Shown here: positions 1 through 10,191 of the stretch, piece after piece | Layout of the letters: every line of letters begins with the position of its first letter | How positions within the stretch are numbered: position 1 is the first letter of the stretch | Assembly (NCBI RefSeq): GCF_001685015.1 | Contig: NZ_MAYT01000001.1 | Coordinates: 449,227 to 513,226, forward strand | Length of the DNA: 64,000 bases | Direction: 5' to 3' | DNA from: Pseudobacillus wudalianchiensis | GTDB lineage: Bacteria; Bacillota; Bacilli; Bacillales; Domibacillaceae | Made by a program: the position numbers and the translations under genes | Notes under the pieces: generated by a model | What the model was told of the DNA's origin: nothing | Seen by the model: the letters and a program-made list of their open reading frames with translations, nothing else | Databases searched by the model: none

Positions 1-587
1 GTATGGGGGAATTTGCCGTCAAAGGGATGGAGGAAGTGCACACCTATTTAAAAACAAAGCATCAAAAGCATGCGGACATGGCGACTCAAATAGAAGACGC
101 TCTAAATAATCTGGATAAAAAAATTACGGACTATTTAGTTCATCTGTCGGGAACCTCGCTTTCAGAAATAGAGCTGGAGAAACACAATACGTTAATCGAT
201 GCCGTTCGCGATATTGAGCGTATCGGTGATCATTGTGAAAATATTATTGAGCTCATTGATTATCAGCAGGCGAATAAAGTGAAAATTACCGATGAGGCAA
301 TGGCTGACCTGGAAGACATGTTTGCTTTAACGATCACAGCTGTCAACAAGGCTATTAAGGCGTTGGATGAAAACGACTTAAACTTAGCCAAAGAAGTAAC
401 TCAAAAAGAAGAGTTGATTGATAAAATGGAAAGAAAGCTGCGCAAACAGCACATTCTGCGTATGAACGAAGGCCGCTGTACAGGGCAGGCCGGCATTGTA
501 TACGTTGACATTATTAGCAATCTTGAGCGAATGGGTGATCATGCCGTTAATATTGCCGAGGCTATTTTAGGGCTTAGACATGTATAA
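1..587 (+). CDS. Na/Pi cotransporter family protein, C-terminal PhoU-like part (5' truncated by window)
   Basis: Only the C-terminal ~195 residues are in the window and the frame is open to the left edge. Two PhoU-like helical repeats are visible, each with the family signature: RDIERIGDHCENI near residue 70 and NLERMGDHAVNIAEAIL near the end. In Na+/phosphate cotransporters of the YqeW/NptA type such a cytosolic domain follows the membrane part and is thought to regulate or bind metal/phosphate clusters. A free-standing PhoU is the alternative, but the spacing and sequence fit the transporter tail better. The pst operon lies 5 kb downstream. Confidence 0.75.
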   Translation, partial: MGEFAVKGMEEVHTYLKTKHQKHADMATQIEDALNNLDKKITDYLVHLSGTSLSEIELEKHNTLIDAVRDIERIGDHCENIIELIDYQQANKVKITDEAMADLEDMFALTITAVNKAIKALDENDLNLAKEVTQKEELIDKMERKLRKQHILRMNEGRCTGQAGIVYVDIISNLERMGDHAVNIAEAILGLRHV

Positions 588-680
588 AAATGATTGTACA
601 TAGAGAAGGCGGGCAAAGTCCTCACTGCTCTCGGGCGAGTAAAGAAGAGAGCGAATACTTGTCGCAGACTCACTAGAGAA

Positions 681-737
681 AAGAGCAGCTGTTCTCCTGA
701 TCAGATTGAACCAGAGAGAACAACTGCTTTTTCTTTA
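681..737 (+). terminator. Rho-independent terminator after the transporter gene
   Basis: GCAGCTGTTCTC (685-696) pairs with GAGAACAACTGC (716-727) with one G-T pair, followed by a T-rich run. It separates the upstream gene from sodA. Confidence 0.7.
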
Positions 738-832
738 AATCCGATAAGCTTTATTATTGATTAGCGCTTTCAGTTTTGTTACTCTTATAGTTGAAGTTCA
801 TGAAACAAATATTACATAGGGAGGAATTTATT

Positions 833-1441
833 ATGGCATTCCAATTACCTGAATTACCTTACGCATATGACGCACTGGAGCCTCATATCGACAAGGAAAC
901 AATGAATATCCACCACACAAAGCACCATAACACATACGTAACAAACTTAAACAAAGCGCTTGAAGGTCAAGATGAGCTGGCAAACAAGTCAGTAGAAGAA
1001 GTAATTGCAAACTTAGACGCTGTTCCAGAAAGCGTACGCACAGCTGTACGTAATAATGGCGGCGGCCATGCGAACCACTCTTTATTCTGGCAGCTTCTTT
1101 CTCCAAACGGCGGTGGAGCGCCAAGTGGTGAATTAGCTGATGCTATCAGCAGCAAATTTGGCAGCTTCGACAAGTTTAAAGAAGAATTCGCTGCTGCAGC
1201 TGCAGGCCGCTTTGGTTCCGGATGGGCATGGCTTGTTGTGAATAACGGTGAATTAGAAATTACAAGCACACCAAACCAAGACTCTCCAATTATGGAAGGT
1301 AAAACACCAATCCTTGGTTTAGATGTTTGGGAGCATGCTTACTACTTGAATTACCAAAACCGTCGTCCGGACTACGTTAGCGCTTTCTGGAATGTGGTCA
1401 ACTGGGATGAAGTAGCCAAACGTTACCAAGAAGCAAAATAA
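833..1441 (+). CDS. sodA: Superoxide dismutase [Mn/Fe]
   Basis: Cytosolic dismutation of superoxide to peroxide and oxygen. At 202 aa it matches Bacillus SodA in length. The four metal ligands are in their expected places: H27, H82 ([11 protein letters not shown]), D164 and H168 ([10 protein letters not shown]). The start is the ATG at 833, 8 bases after GGGAGGAAT; an in-frame TTG at 791 lacks a ribosome site and would add 14 non-conserved residues. Monocistronic, with a hairpin terminator immediately after the stop. Confidence 0.95.
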   Translation: MAFQLPELPYAYDALEPHIDKETMNIHHTKHHNTYVTNLNKALEGQDELANKSVEEVIANLDAVPESVRTAVRNNGGGHANHSLFWQLLSPNGGGAPSGELADAISSKFGSFDKFKEEFAAAAAGRFGSGWAWLVVNNGELEITSTPNQDSPIMEGKTPILGLDVWEHAYYLNYQNRRPDYVSAFWNVVNWDEVAKRYQEAK

Positions 1442-1447
1442 TTGATG

Positions 1448-1477
1448 AAGCGAACCGACAAATCGGTTCGCTTTTTT
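1448..1477 (+). terminator. sodA terminator
   Basis: An 11-bp perfect stem, AAGCGAACCGA / TCGGTTCGCTT, with a CAAA loop, followed by a T run. Confidence 0.9.
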
Positions 1478-1529
1478 GAATAACTTTCTCCTTTTCTCCA
1501 AACGCTATAAGGAGAAAGGGGGATACATC

Positions 1530-2762
1530 TTGTCGATCATTCGAAAGAGATTCCGCCACTTAGCGCTGTCGAAGGATCTTGGACTGTTGCTGTTCATTGG
1601 CGGCTTATACTCCCTGAGTGTGGCGTTGTCCAATACGTTTGTAAATATTTTTTTGTGGAGACAGTCCGGCCAATTCATTGATTTGGCCATTTATAATTTG
1701 ACAGCTGTTGTCTTTGAATTATTTGCTTATGTGGCTGCAGGCCAATGTGCCAAAAAGGTAGACCGTATTATTGTATTAAGGATGGGCGTTTTATTCCTTG
1801 GCTGTTTTTATATAGCGGTTCTATTGATCGGCAGTCAGGCGTCAGAATGGATCGTATTTCTTGGTGCACTGCTCGGTATCGGTTATGGGTTTTACTGGCT
1901 GGCTTACAATGTGTTGACCTTTGAAATTACGGAACCGGAAACGAGAGATTTCTTTAACGGTTTTTTCGGCTCCTTGCTTTCAATGGGTGGCATGATCGGA
2001 CCGATCGCGGCTGGCTTTATTATTAGCCGTTTTACGTCTAATACGGGTTATTTTATTATTTTCGGCATTTCGCTCGGCTGTTTCTTAGTTGCTGTTTTAT
2101 TAAGTCTGATGTTAAAAAGGCGCCCTTCTAGCGGCCGCTTTCAGCTTTTGGAAGTTTGGAAGGAAAGAGATCGTCATCCGGATTGGAAACGAGTCTTAAA
2201 CGCTCACTTTTTCCAAGGGTTAAGAGAAGGCGTTTTTGTTTTTGTTATTTCAGTCTTTGTCTTTGTCACAACTGGGAGTGAGCTGGCCCTTGGCACGTAT
2301 GGGCTTGTTTATTCGGGTGTTTCTTTTTTTAGTTATTCACTTGCCGTGAAACTAGTGAAGGAGCAGTACCGAAAAAGAGTCATTCTTGCAGGCGGTATGA
2401 CACTGTTCCTGTCGCTCTTCTTAATTATAGTGGATTTAACGTTCACAAAGCTCCTCATTTATGCGGCGATCATTGCGGTGGCTTATCCGTTTTTGCTCGT
2501 ACCTTATTTATCGATGACATATGATGTGATCGGCAGAAGCAGGGAGGCGGCGGAAAGAAGGGTAGAATATATCGTTGTCAGAGAGATATTTATTAATATT
2601 GGCCGGGTTGTTTCGATCCTGTCTTTTATTGTAGCGATTACCTTATTTGACGAAAAAGAAAGCATCCCATTTCTGCTCGTGATTCTGGGAGCGGGACACA
2701 GTTTTATTTATTTATGCATTCGAAAAGTGAACGGGCAGTCTGTTAGAGACTTGGCCAATTAA
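1530..2762 (+). CDS. yqgE: MFS transporter, YqgE-like
   Basis: A roughly 410-residue polytopic membrane protein with about 12 hydrophobic segments and a basic loop in the middle, typical of the major facilitator superfamily. Substrate unknown. TTG at 1530 is the likely start: it follows AAGGAGAAAGGGGG by 7 bases. The longer frame from 1476 would begin inside the sodA terminator. Position between sodA and pbpA is the same as for yqgE in B. subtilis, which supports the name more than the sequence does. Confidence 0.8.
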   Translation: MSIIRKRFRHLALSKDLGLLLFIGGLYSLSVALSNTFVNIFLWRQSGQFIDLAIYNLTAVVFELFAYVAAGQCAKKVDRIIVLRMGVLFLGCFYIAVLLIGSQASEWIVFLGALLGIGYGFYWLAYNVLTFEITEPETRDFFNGFFGSLLSMGGMIGPIAAGFIISRFTSNTGYFIIFGISLGCFLVAVLLSLMLKRRPSSGRFQLLEVWKERDRHPDWKRVLNAHFFQGLREGVFVFVISVFVFVTTGSELALGTYGLVYSGVSFFSYSLAVKLVKEQYRKRVILAGGMTLFLSLFLIIVDLTFTKLLIYAAIIAVAYPFLLVPYLSMTYDVIGRSREAAERRVEYIVVREIFINIGRVVSILSFIVAITLFDEKESIPFLLVILGAGHSFIYLCIRKVNGQSVRDLAN

Positions 2763-2973
2763 GCCGAGTCTCTCGTTGTCGACAAACTCCCTTGATGCTT
2801 ATAACTCTGTTAGTCATCTCGTGCTTTGAAGTGTTTAAAGTGAATTTTATGTATGTTCTGAGACTTGGTCAATTAATCCAAGTCTCTTTTTAGGCTTCAA
2901 TGTAGAAAAAAAACAGGAAGTTGTTTAAAATGGGGAATAGAGATTAATAGATTTTGAACAGAGAGGATAATGA

Positions 2974-5190
2974 ATGGTGAAAAAAACAAAGAGAAAGAAG
3001 AAGACACATGTTCCTTTTCGGATGAACATGATGTTTTTTGTTGTCTTTTTGCTTTTTTCGATCTTAATTTTCAGACTGGGAATTGTGCAAATTGTCCAGG
3101 GGGAAGATTATCAGCGGAAAATTGAGCGAACAGAAGACGTAACAGTAAATGCAAGTGTACCGCGTGGAAAGATCTTTGATCGCAACGGCCAAATTGTAGT
3201 GGATAATGTTCCGCAGAATGCTATCACTTATACGCGCAAAAAAGGAGCTACGCAGGAAGAAATGCTGGAGACAGCAGAAAAGCTCGCAAAGCTGATTGAT
3301 AAAGAAACAGATCAGGTGACTGAACGAGATAAAAAAGATTACTGGCTTATCAAAAATGAGGAAAAAGCAAAGAAGAAAATTACGGATAAGGAATGGGAAA
3401 AGGCTAACGAGAATGAAATCTCTTCAAAAGAATTATATCAAATGCAGCTTGACCGCATTACGGAGAAAGATTTAAAAACGTTAACGAAACAAGATTTAGA
3501 AGTGCTGGCGATTTATCGTGAATTTACTTCTGGTTACGCGATGACACCGCAAGTCGTTAAAAACAAAAATGTATCAGAAGAAGAGTATGCAGTGGTGAGT
3601 GAGAACTTAGCCTCCCTTCCAGGCGTGAACACGACGACTGACTGGGATCGAGCGTATGCTTATGATAATACGCTAAAAACGGTACTCGGCAATATTTCCT
3701 CCTCTCGTGAAGGCTTGCCAAAAGAGATGGTTGACTTCTATCTTTCTAGAGATTACAGCCGCAATGACCGTGTCGGCAAAAGCTATATTGAGTATCAATA
3801 TGAGGAAGTACTGCGCGGCCAGAAAACAAAGGTGAAAAATGTTACCGACAAGTCGGGGAATATTCTTGATTCTGAAGTAGTCCGTGAAGGACAGCGCGGA
3901 AACGATTTAGTGTTAACCATTGATATGGATCTGCAACTGGCAGTTGAAAAGATTATTGAAGAAGAACTTGGACAAGCAAAACGCCAAGGAGGCCATCCGC
4001 TTCTTGACCGGATATTTGTGACAGTCATGGATCCTAATACAGGTGAAATTTTAACGCTTGCCGGCAAGCAATTTGTCGTAAAAGATGGTAAAGCAGAGAT
4101 GCGGGACTTCGCGCTCGGTAACCTGACCACTTCTTACACAATGGGATCTGTTGTGAAAGGAGCGACCGTATTAACGGGTTATATGACCGGGGCGATTCAC
4201 CCAGGTGAATATCTCGTCGATGAGCCTCTGAAATTTGCAGGTTCAGGAGGCAAGACAAAAAGTTCTTGGTTTAACCGGGGCGGCGCAATGGGCATCAGTG
4301 ATCAATATGCTCTCATGCGCTCTTCCAACGTTTATATGTTTAAAACAGCAATGAAAATCGGAAAAGCGAAATATCGCCCGAATGGACCATTAAGAATTTC
4401 CCCGGAAACGCTGCCGACGATGCGACGCTACTTTAGCCAATTTGGTCTCGGTGTTCGTACTGGTATTGATTTACCGAATGAGCAAGTTGGTTTCCAGGGA
4501 GAACTTACTCAGCCAGGTTTGGCACTTGACTTCGCCATTGGGCAGTTCGATACGTATACACCGTTACAGCTCGCACAATACGTATCAACAATTGCTAATG
4601 GCGGCTATCGAATGAAGCCTCATATCGTCAAGGAGATCCGTCAGCCAATTGCTGAAACAGGAAAAATTGGACCAGTAGTAGAAGAAGTCGAACCCCAAGT
4701 GTTAAATCGTCTAGATGCTACTCCAAGTGAGATTAAGCATGTACAGGAAGGTTTCTACGCGGTTATGCATGGCTCGCAAGGTACAGCTAAAAAGTACTTC
4801 GCTGGTGTCGACTATAATCCAGCAGGTAAGACTGGGACAGCGGAAGGCTTGTATGATGGCCCCAAGCGTGAGGACTATTTAAAAAGAGGCGAGCAGCTGC
4901 CAATGACTTGGAACGTAAACCTTGTTGGCTACGCTCCTTATGACAATCCCGAGGTAGCATTTGCGGTTGTTGTTCCTTGGGCCTATCAGCATAGTGCCAA
5001 TTCGGCTCCTCTTAATAATAACGTTGGGCGAAAAGTGCTCGACAAATATTTTGAATTAAAAGCACAACGAGCGAAAGAAGAAACACCAGACGTTGTCATT
5101 GAAAAAGACATTCGCTCAAGGGATAGTGTGGAAGATGAAGAGAAAAGTACAGATAGCGACAATAATGAGGAAAATACAGAGGAAGAATAA
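2974..5190 (+). CDS. pbpA: Class B penicillin-binding protein 2A (elongasome transpeptidase)
   Basis: Cross-links peptidoglycan during side-wall elongation, anchored in the membrane with the catalytic domain outside. One N-terminal transmembrane helix (about residues 15-38) follows a very basic tail. Then come the PBP dimerisation domain and the transpeptidase domain with its three motifs: SVVK (catalytic S392, K395), SSN (450-452) and KTGT (from K619). At 738 aa it is close to B. subtilis PbpA. The acidic, low-complexity C-terminus (Glu/Asp/Asn rich after residue ~700) is variable in the family. Monocistronic with its own terminator. Confidence 0.93.
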   Translation: MVKKTKRKKKTHVPFRMNMMFFVVFLLFSILIFRLGIVQIVQGEDYQRKIERTEDVTVNASVPRGKIFDRNGQIVVDNVPQNAITYTRKKGATQEEMLETAEKLAKLIDKETDQVTERDKKDYWLIKNEEKAKKKITDKEWEKANENEISSKELYQMQLDRITEKDLKTLTKQDLEVLAIYREFTSGYAMTPQVVKNKNVSEEEYAVVSENLASLPGVNTTTDWDRAYAYDNTLKTVLGNISSSREGLPKEMVDFYLSRDYSRNDRVGKSYIEYQYEEVLRGQKTKVKNVTDKSGNILDSEVVREGQRGNDLVLTIDMDLQLAVEKIIEEELGQAKRQGGHPLLDRIFVTVMDPNTGEILTLAGKQFVVKDGKAEMRDFALGNLTTSYTMGSVVKGATVLTGYMTGAIHPGEYLVDEPLKFAGSGGKTKSSWFNRGGAMGISDQYALMRSSNVYMFKTAMKIGKAKYRPNGPLRISPETLPTMRRYFSQFGLGVRTGIDLPNEQVGFQGELTQPGLALDFAIGQFDTYTPLQLAQYVSTIANGGYRMKPHIVKEIRQPIAETGKIGPVVEEVEPQVLNRLDATPSEIKHVQEGFYAVMHGSQGTAKKYFAGVDYNPAGKTGTAEGLYDGPKREDYLKRGEQLPMTWNVNLVGYAPYDNPEVAFAVVVPWAYQHSANSAPLNNNVGRKVLDKYFELKAQRAKEETPDVVIEKDIRSRDSVEDEEKSTDSDNNEENTEEE

Positions 5191-5222
5191 GCAGCAGGCT
5201 TTTGAGCCTGCTGCTTTTTTTG
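5190..5222 (+). terminator. pbpA terminator
   Basis: AGCAGCAGGCT / AGCCTGCTGCT, 11-bp perfect stem with a 4-base loop and a T7 tail. It begins on the last base of the stop codon. Confidence 0.92.
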
Positions 5223-5236
5223 TTGAAAGATGGAGA

Positions 5237-5275
5237 TTTACAAAACATTAACATTCTATTAAAACCTATTTAATA
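5237..5275 (+). promoter_or_regulatory. PhoP box upstream of pstS
   Basis: Four TTNANA hexamers at exact 11-base spacing: TTTACA (5237), TTAACA (5248), TTAAAA (5259), TTAATA (5270). This is the Bacillus PhoP~P recognition pattern (TT[ACT]ACA repeats separated by 5 bases) and lies 67 bases before the pstS ATG, so the operon should be induced on phosphate starvation. Confidence 0.85.
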
Positions 5276-5341
5276 GTTTTCCCTTAATCTGATTACTGTA
5301 AAGAACAACAAAAACTTACAAGTTGGCAGGGGGAGAACAGA

Positions 5342-6304
5342 ATGAAAAAGATAAAGGTGTTGACGGGTTTAGCAATGATGAGCACTGCGTTAGTGTTGGG
5401 GGCATGTAATAACACGAGCGGTGAGGGAAACGCTGAACAATCAGCAGAAGAAAATAAACAAATGCAAGGAAATATACAGATCGATGGCTCCTCTACTGTT
5501 TTTCCAATCATGGAAGCTGTTTCTGAAGAGTACATGATGGAACAGCCGAACGTAAAAGTAACAGTTGGTTACTCAGGAACAGGCGGCGGCTTTGAGAAAT
5601 TTATTGCTGGCGAAACACAAATGAGCAATGCATCTCGTCCGATTAAGGATGAAGAAAAAGCAGCATTAGAGGAAAAAGGAATCGATTTTACCGAATTTAA
5701 ACTAGCGTACGACGGTCTTTCCGTTGTGGTGAACAAAGATAATGATTGGGTGGACAGCCTAACAGTGGAAGAACTGCAGAAGATTTGGCTTGATAACGGG
5801 AAATCAAAAAAATGGTCTGATATTCGTAAAGGATGGCCTGAAGAAGAAATTAAGCTTTACTCACCAGGTACTGACTCAGGTACGTATGATTACTTTGATG
5901 AAGTAATCCTTGAAGGCGGGCAGATCGACAAGTCAGCTGTATTATCTGAAGATGACAATGTCCTTGTACAAGGTGTAACCGGAGAAAAAAGTGGAATTGG
6001 TTACTTTGGCTATGCTTATTACCTAGAAAATAAAGATAAGTTGAAAGTAGTTCCAATTGACGCTGGAAAAGGTGCAGTAGAACCAACGAACGAAACAATT
6101 GAGAGCGGCGAGTACGCTCCATTATCAAGACCACTATTCACATATGCTGCTAACAAAGCAGTAGCAGAAGATGAAGCTGTTTATGATTACTTGAAATTTA
6201 CGATTGAAAATGCTGGCTCTCTATCAGAGGAAGTTGGTTATGTAAAGCTTCCGGAAGAAGAGTATAAAAAAGATTTGGAAACACTAGAAGGATTAAAGAA
6301 ATAA
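5342..6304 (+). CDS. pstS: Phosphate ABC transporter, substrate-binding lipoprotein PstS
   Basis: High-affinity extracellular phosphate-binding protein delivering Pi to PstCA. The signal peptide ends in lipobox LGAC with lipidated C22. Typical PstS motifs follow: DGSSTVFPI near 50, [12 protein letters not shown] near 78, and [12 protein letters not shown] near 178, whose Ser/Thr/Asp side chains bind phosphate. Length 320 aa is normal. It is the first gene of pstSCAB under the PhoP box; the other genes follow at short distances. Confidence 0.95.
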   Translation: MKKIKVLTGLAMMSTALVLGACNNTSGEGNAEQSAEENKQMQGNIQIDGSSTVFPIMEAVSEEYMMEQPNVKVTVGYSGTGGGFEKFIAGETQMSNASRPIKDEEKAALEEKGIDFTEFKLAYDGLSVVVNKDNDWVDSLTVEELQKIWLDNGKSKKWSDIRKGWPEEEIKLYSPGTDSGTYDYFDEVILEGGQIDKSAVLSEDDNVLVQGVTGEKSGIGYFGYAYYLENKDKLKVVPIDAGKGAVEPTNETIESGEYAPLSRPLFTYAANKAVAEDEAVYDYLKFTIENAGSLSEEVGYVKLPEEEYKKDLETLEGLKK

Positions 6305-6380
6305 TCTGAAAAACAGATAAACGTACAAGCGGGTGGGGGAACATCTACCCGCTTGTACAAGGTTGAAAGGAGTTTTCATT

Positions 6381-7322
6381 TTGAAAACGAACGATGGTCA
6401 AAATCAGGTCCAGAGCCTGCTTGAGAAAAAATATCAAAACGGCTTTCTCAGCAGGGGAGAAAAAGTGATTCCGGTCCTTCTCTTTTTAATGGCAGCTGTG
6501 TCTGTTGTCACAACAATTGGAATTGTTTTAACTTTAATTGTGGAGACCTTTACCTTCTTTAAACAAATATCAATAGCTGAATTTTTAACAAAAAAAGACT
6601 GGTATCCATTTTCTAAGACGGACGCTTCCTATGGGGTGTTGCCTTTATTGGTAGGTACATTAAAGATCACCTTAATTGCTTCAATCACGGCTGTTCCGAT
6701 CGGTCTTGCTGTTGCGATTTATTTAAGTGAGTATGCATCGGAAAGAGTTAGAAAACTCATGAAGCCAATATTAGAAGTGCTGGCAGGGGTCCCGACCATC
6801 GTATATGGATTCTTTGCCTTAACATTTGTTACTCCATTGCTTCGTGCTATATTTCCTTCACTGGAAATGTTTAATGCGGTCAGCCCGGGCATAGTGGTCG
6901 GCATGATGATCATTCCGATGATTGTCTCACTTTCAGAAGATGCACTTTCTTCTGTGCCTGACTCGGTTCGTCAAGGAGCTTTAGCACTGGGAGCGACTAA
7001 ATGGGAAATGACTTGGCGGGTTGCTTTTCCGGCTGCATTGTCAGGTATTATGGCTTCTATCGTACTGGCTATTTCCCGGGCCATTGGTGAGACAATGATT
7101 GTTTCTATTGCCGGAGGATCAACGCCGACTGCTTCATTAGATTTGACTACGTCATTGCAGACTATGACTTCTTACATTGTTCAAGTTAGCACAGGTGATG
7201 CCGGGTTTGGAACTACTATTTATTATAGTATTTACGCAGTTGGCTTTACCCTGTTTCTTTTCACACTCGCTATGAACATGCTGGCACAGAGAATTTCCAG
7301 AAGGTTCAGGGAGGAATATTGA
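6381..7322 (+). CDS. pstC: Phosphate ABC transporter permease PstC
   Basis: Integral membrane subunit of the Pi importer. Six hydrophobic segments and the permease EAA-type loop (GALALGATKWEMTWRVAFPA) that docks to PstB are visible. The start is set at TTG 6381, 8 bases after AAAGGAGT; the frame is open upstream to 6333, but that would put a start inside the intergenic hairpin of pstS. Its stop overlaps the pstA start (ATGA). Confidence 0.93.
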   Translation: MKTNDGQNQVQSLLEKKYQNGFLSRGEKVIPVLLFLMAAVSVVTTIGIVLTLIVETFTFFKQISIAEFLTKKDWYPFSKTDASYGVLPLLVGTLKITLIASITAVPIGLAVAIYLSEYASERVRKLMKPILEVLAGVPTIVYGFFALTFVTPLLRAIFPSLEMFNAVSPGIVVGMMIIPMIVSLSEDALSSVPDSVRQGALALGATKWEMTWRVAFPAALSGIMASIVLAISRAIGETMIVSIAGGSTPTASLDLTTSLQTMTSYIVQVSTGDAGFGTTIYYSIYAVGFTLFLFTLAMNMLAQRISRRFREEY

Positions 7323-8212
7323 TGGAGAACGTACAAAAAAACATTCATACAGACGAAATGATTAACAAAATCCCCGTTCGTCTTTTAAAGAACAAGATAT
7401 ACAAAGGATTGTTTTTACTCGCTGCTCTTTTCACTTTTATCCTGCTCGTCGTGCTTCTTGCGCGAATTTTTTCGCAAGGTGCCTCTCATCTTTCATGGGA
7501 TTTCTTACAAAACTTTGCTTCAAGACGACCTGAACAGGCTGGAATTAAAGCGGCTGTTATAGGTACATTGTGGATGATGGCTGTCGTTGTGCCAGTCTCA
7601 TTACTATTAGGGGTTGGGACAGCCGTTTATCTCGAAGAATACGCGGGTAAAAATCGAATGACTCGTTTTATCCAAATGAACATTTCCAATTTGGCTGGTG
7701 TTCCGTCTGTTGTTTTCGGTTTATTGGGATTAACTCTCTTCGTCCGGGTTCTTTTTCTTGGAAACAGTATTCTAGCCGCTGGTTTGACGATGAGCTTACT
7801 CATTCTTCCGGTGATCATAGTGGCTTCTCAGGAAGCAATCCGAGCGGTACCAAAAGAATTGAGAGAAGCGGCGTACGGACTTGGAGCTACAAAATGGCAA
7901 ATGATTCTACGGGTTGTGCTGCCTTCCGCTATAGCAGGTATCTTAACAGGAAGCATCCTTGCTTTTTCCCGTGCTATAGGAGAGACAGCTCCGTTAGTCG
8001 TCATCGGTATTCCAGCATTTGTCGCTTTCCTGCCTAAAAGTGTATTTGACTCGTTTACCGCTCTGCCTATGCAGATTTATAACTGGACGAGCAGACCACA
8101 GGAGGAGTTCCACTTTCTTGCAGCGGCAGGCATCATCGTTCTGCTTGTCATTTTAATCCTAATGAATTCGGTCGCCGTATGGATTCGTAACCGCTATGAG
8201 AATAAATACTGA
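7322..8212 (+). CDS. pstA: Phosphate ABC transporter permease PstA
   Basis: Second membrane subunit of the Pi importer, with six hydrophobic segments and an EAA loop ([20 protein letters not shown]). ATG 7322 overlaps the pstC stop by four bases with AGGGAGGAAT just upstream, implying translational coupling. Length 296 aa is normal. Confidence 0.93.
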   Translation: MENVQKNIHTDEMINKIPVRLLKNKIYKGLFLLAALFTFILLVVLLARIFSQGASHLSWDFLQNFASRRPEQAGIKAAVIGTLWMMAVVVPVSLLLGVGTAVYLEEYAGKNRMTRFIQMNISNLAGVPSVVFGLLGLTLFVRVLFLGNSILAAGLTMSLLILPVIIVASQEAIRAVPKELREAAYGLGATKWQMILRVVLPSAIAGILTGSILAFSRAIGETAPLVVIGIPAFVAFLPKSVFDSFTALPMQIYNWTSRPQEEFHFLAAAGIIVLLVILILMNSVAVWIRNRYENKY

Positions 8213-8244
8213 GGATAGTCGAAAGCAAACGAGGAGGAAATAAA

Positions 8245-9060
8245 ATGGCATTAGTCGCCTTTAAGACGAAAGAAAAGAAAATCAATGAACAAGCACCTGT
8301 TGAGCGTCAAACCGTGTATAGCACAAAAAAATGCAACCTCTGGTATGGCAATCATCATGCTTTAAAAAATATTAATCTTGACATGAAAGAAAGAGAAGTA
8401 ACTGCGATCATTGGCCCTTCGGGTTGTGGAAAGTCTACTTATATTAAGACACTGAATCGTATGGTCGATCTTGTGCCAAATGTTAAAACATCCGGTGCCA
8501 TTGAGTATCGGGGGAGAAACATTTTCAGCAAAGACTTTCATGTAGAGGAATTGCGTACAAGAGTCGGGATGGTATTTCAAAAACCCAATCCATTCCCGAA
8601 ATCAATTTTTGAAAACATTGCTTTTGGATTACGAATCCATGGAATTAAAAATAAGAAACTGATCCATGAAACAGTAGAGAAGAGCCTGCGCCAAGCAGCT
8701 ATTTGGGATGAAGTGAAGGACAGACTTCATGATTCAGCATATGGATTATCAGGCGGGCAGCAGCAGCGCCTCTGTATTGCGCGCAGTCTTGCTTTAGAGC
8801 CGGATGTATTATTAATGGATGAGCCGACTTCTGCGCTTGATCCGGTATCCACATTAAAAGTAGAAGAACTGATTCAAGATTTAAAAGAAAAGTATTCTAT
8901 TATTATTGTTACGCATAATATGCAGCAGGCTTCCCGTATTTCAGACAAGACGGCTTTTTTCCTTAATGGAGAGGTTGTGGAGTATGATGATACGTACACC
9001 ATTTTTAATAATCCAAGAGATCATCGTACAGAAGACTACATTACAGGACGATTCGGCTAA
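8245..9060 (+). CDS. pstB: Phosphate ABC transporter ATP-binding protein PstB
   Basis: Cytosolic ATPase that powers PstCA. Walker [10 protein letters not shown] (from G57), ABC signature [14 protein letters not shown], Walker [13 protein letters not shown] and the switch histidine (VTHNMQQ) are all present. 271 aa. B. subtilis carries two pstB copies; here there is one, and no phoU follows. The operon ends at a strong bidirectional terminator. Confidence 0.95.
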   Translation: MALVAFKTKEKKINEQAPVERQTVYSTKKCNLWYGNHHALKNINLDMKEREVTAIIGPSGCGKSTYIKTLNRMVDLVPNVKTSGAIEYRGRNIFSKDFHVEELRTRVGMVFQKPNPFPKSIFENIAFGLRIHGIKNKKLIHETVEKSLRQAAIWDEVKDRLHDSAYGLSGGQQQRLCIARSLALEPDVLLMDEPTSALDPVSTLKVEELIQDLKEKYSIIIVTHNMQQASRISDKTAFFLNGEVVEYDDTYTIFNNPRDHRTEDYITGRFG

Positions 9061-9087
9061 TACACTATTTTTTGAAGTGCGAAAGAA

Positions 9088-9121
9088 AATAGAGGCTGCC
9101 CTCGAAAGGGCAGCCTCTATT
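9088..9121. terminator. Bidirectional terminator between pstB and yqzC
   Basis: A 15-bp perfect inverted repeat, AATAGAGGCTGCCCT and its complement, with a CGAA tetraloop. It serves pstB (+) and the convergent yqzC (-), overlapping the last codons of the latter. Confidence 0.9.
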
Positions 9122-9596
9122 TGGTTGTTAAAACAACAGCCATTTCCTTCATAGACATAGATGGATGAACGGTATGTTCGCCAACTTGGAGTTTTTCAGC
9201 ATAGCCGTTGTCTGTTAAATAGGTGTTGAATTTTTCGCTGTCCTCTATAACGCCGGCTTTTTCAAGGAGCCGCCCGACTTCAGAGGAAGACATGCCTGAT
9301 TCGATGCGCAAAGTGTAGGAGTTTTTTTGTCGTGTCTTTTCTTTTTTTGGTGAACCGTTTTGGTCGTTTTTAGCAGTAAAACGGTTGAGCTTCTGTTGCA
9401 GCTGCTCTTTCTCCTGCTTCTGTTGTATGGCCTCCTTGGCGGTTAAGACGACATAATGCTCTTTTTCTAGCTTTTGAATCATAGCTGACTTGGATAATGA
9501 CGTAGAGTTTGCGCCGGCTGCTTCTTGATAAACCAAAAGAGCTAAGGAAGCTGCAAGCAGGCCAAATGCAAAGGCTCTTACTGATTGTTTATTCAT
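9117..9596 (-). CDS. yqzC: YqzC-like membrane-anchored protein with MltG-type N-terminal fold
   Basis: A 159-aa protein with an N-terminal signal anchor (about 8-26), a Lys/Gln-rich coiled segment (55-75) and a C-terminal ~65-residue domain resembling the substrate-recognition (LysM-like) part of MltG: a strand, then GMSSSEVGRLLEKAGVI, then MSMKEMAVVL. The MltG catalytic domain is absent, so it is unlikely to be a transglycosylase itself. Follows yqzD by 4 bases, same operon. Confidence 0.7.
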   Translation of the reverse strand: MNKQSVRAFAFGLLAASLALLVYQEAAGANSTSLSKSAMIQKLEKEHYVVLTAKEAIQQKQEKEQLQQKLNRFTAKNDQNGSPKKEKTRQKNSYTLRIESGMSSSEVGRLLEKAGVIEDSEKFNTYLTDNGYAEKLQVGEHTVHPSMSMKEMAVVLTTK

Positions 9597-9600
9597 ACTA

Positions 9601-9978
9601 TCATCCTTTTCCTTCGTTCAAATAAGGTGTTAAAATATGCCGAACTTGTGAAAGAGAAAGAGAGGATTGCTTGGCGATGTCCTCTATCCTTGTTCCTTGA
9701 TAATAGAGGGAGATCACTTGGTTTTTAAGGATTTCATTGATACCAGCCGTTGTTTCACTGGCAGCAGCTGTTTCCTGCAGAGAGGTGACAGGAGGTCCGA
9801 TTAACAACTCTTCTTCAAGAACCTTTATTTTTTTCTTTAGTTGATAAGTCTCTTGCAAGAATTGCAAAGACAATTCTTCTACTTCTTTTTCAAGCTGGCG
9901 GGAACGGTCCTTTAAAAAGAAAGATAATAAAAGAAAAACAACCCCTGCCACGGCCAGTCCAATAATGAGTCCATTCAT
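9601..9978 (-). CDS. yqzD: YqzD-like membrane protein with coiled coil and HTH-like C-terminus
   Basis: 125 aa: one N-terminal transmembrane helix (3-22), a charged coiled coil (25-60), a linker, then a helix-turn-helix-like segment (VISLYYQGTRIEDIAKQSSLSLSQVRHIL). Function unknown. The name rests on position and gene order (upstream of yqzC, opposite to pst), as in B. subtilis. Confidence 0.65.
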   Translation of the reverse strand: MNGLIIGLAVAGVVFLLLSFFLKDRSRQLEKEVEELSLQFLQETYQLKKKIKVLEEELLIGPPVTSLQETAAASETTAGINEILKNQVISLYYQGTRIEDIAKQSSLSLSQVRHILTPYLNEGKG

Positions 9979-10191
9979 TTTTATTCACCTCACTGCTTAT
10001 TATAGCGTGATTTAAAGGACATTCAAACCGGTTATTTCTTTTACAGGATGCTAAGAGGGGAGATAAAGACAGAATTTTTCGTTAAGTAATTGAATAGTAA
10101 AGTCAGACTAGCATTTATAGAAGAAAAGTGCTATTATAGAAAAGTCGTAAAGAAGATACAAATGTATTGAAAAGTTTGGAGGGAAAAAAAG

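Noticed and set aside
791-832. Upstream TTG start of sodA
   Set aside because: No ribosome site, non-conserved residues; ATG 833 matches family length and metal-ligand numbering.
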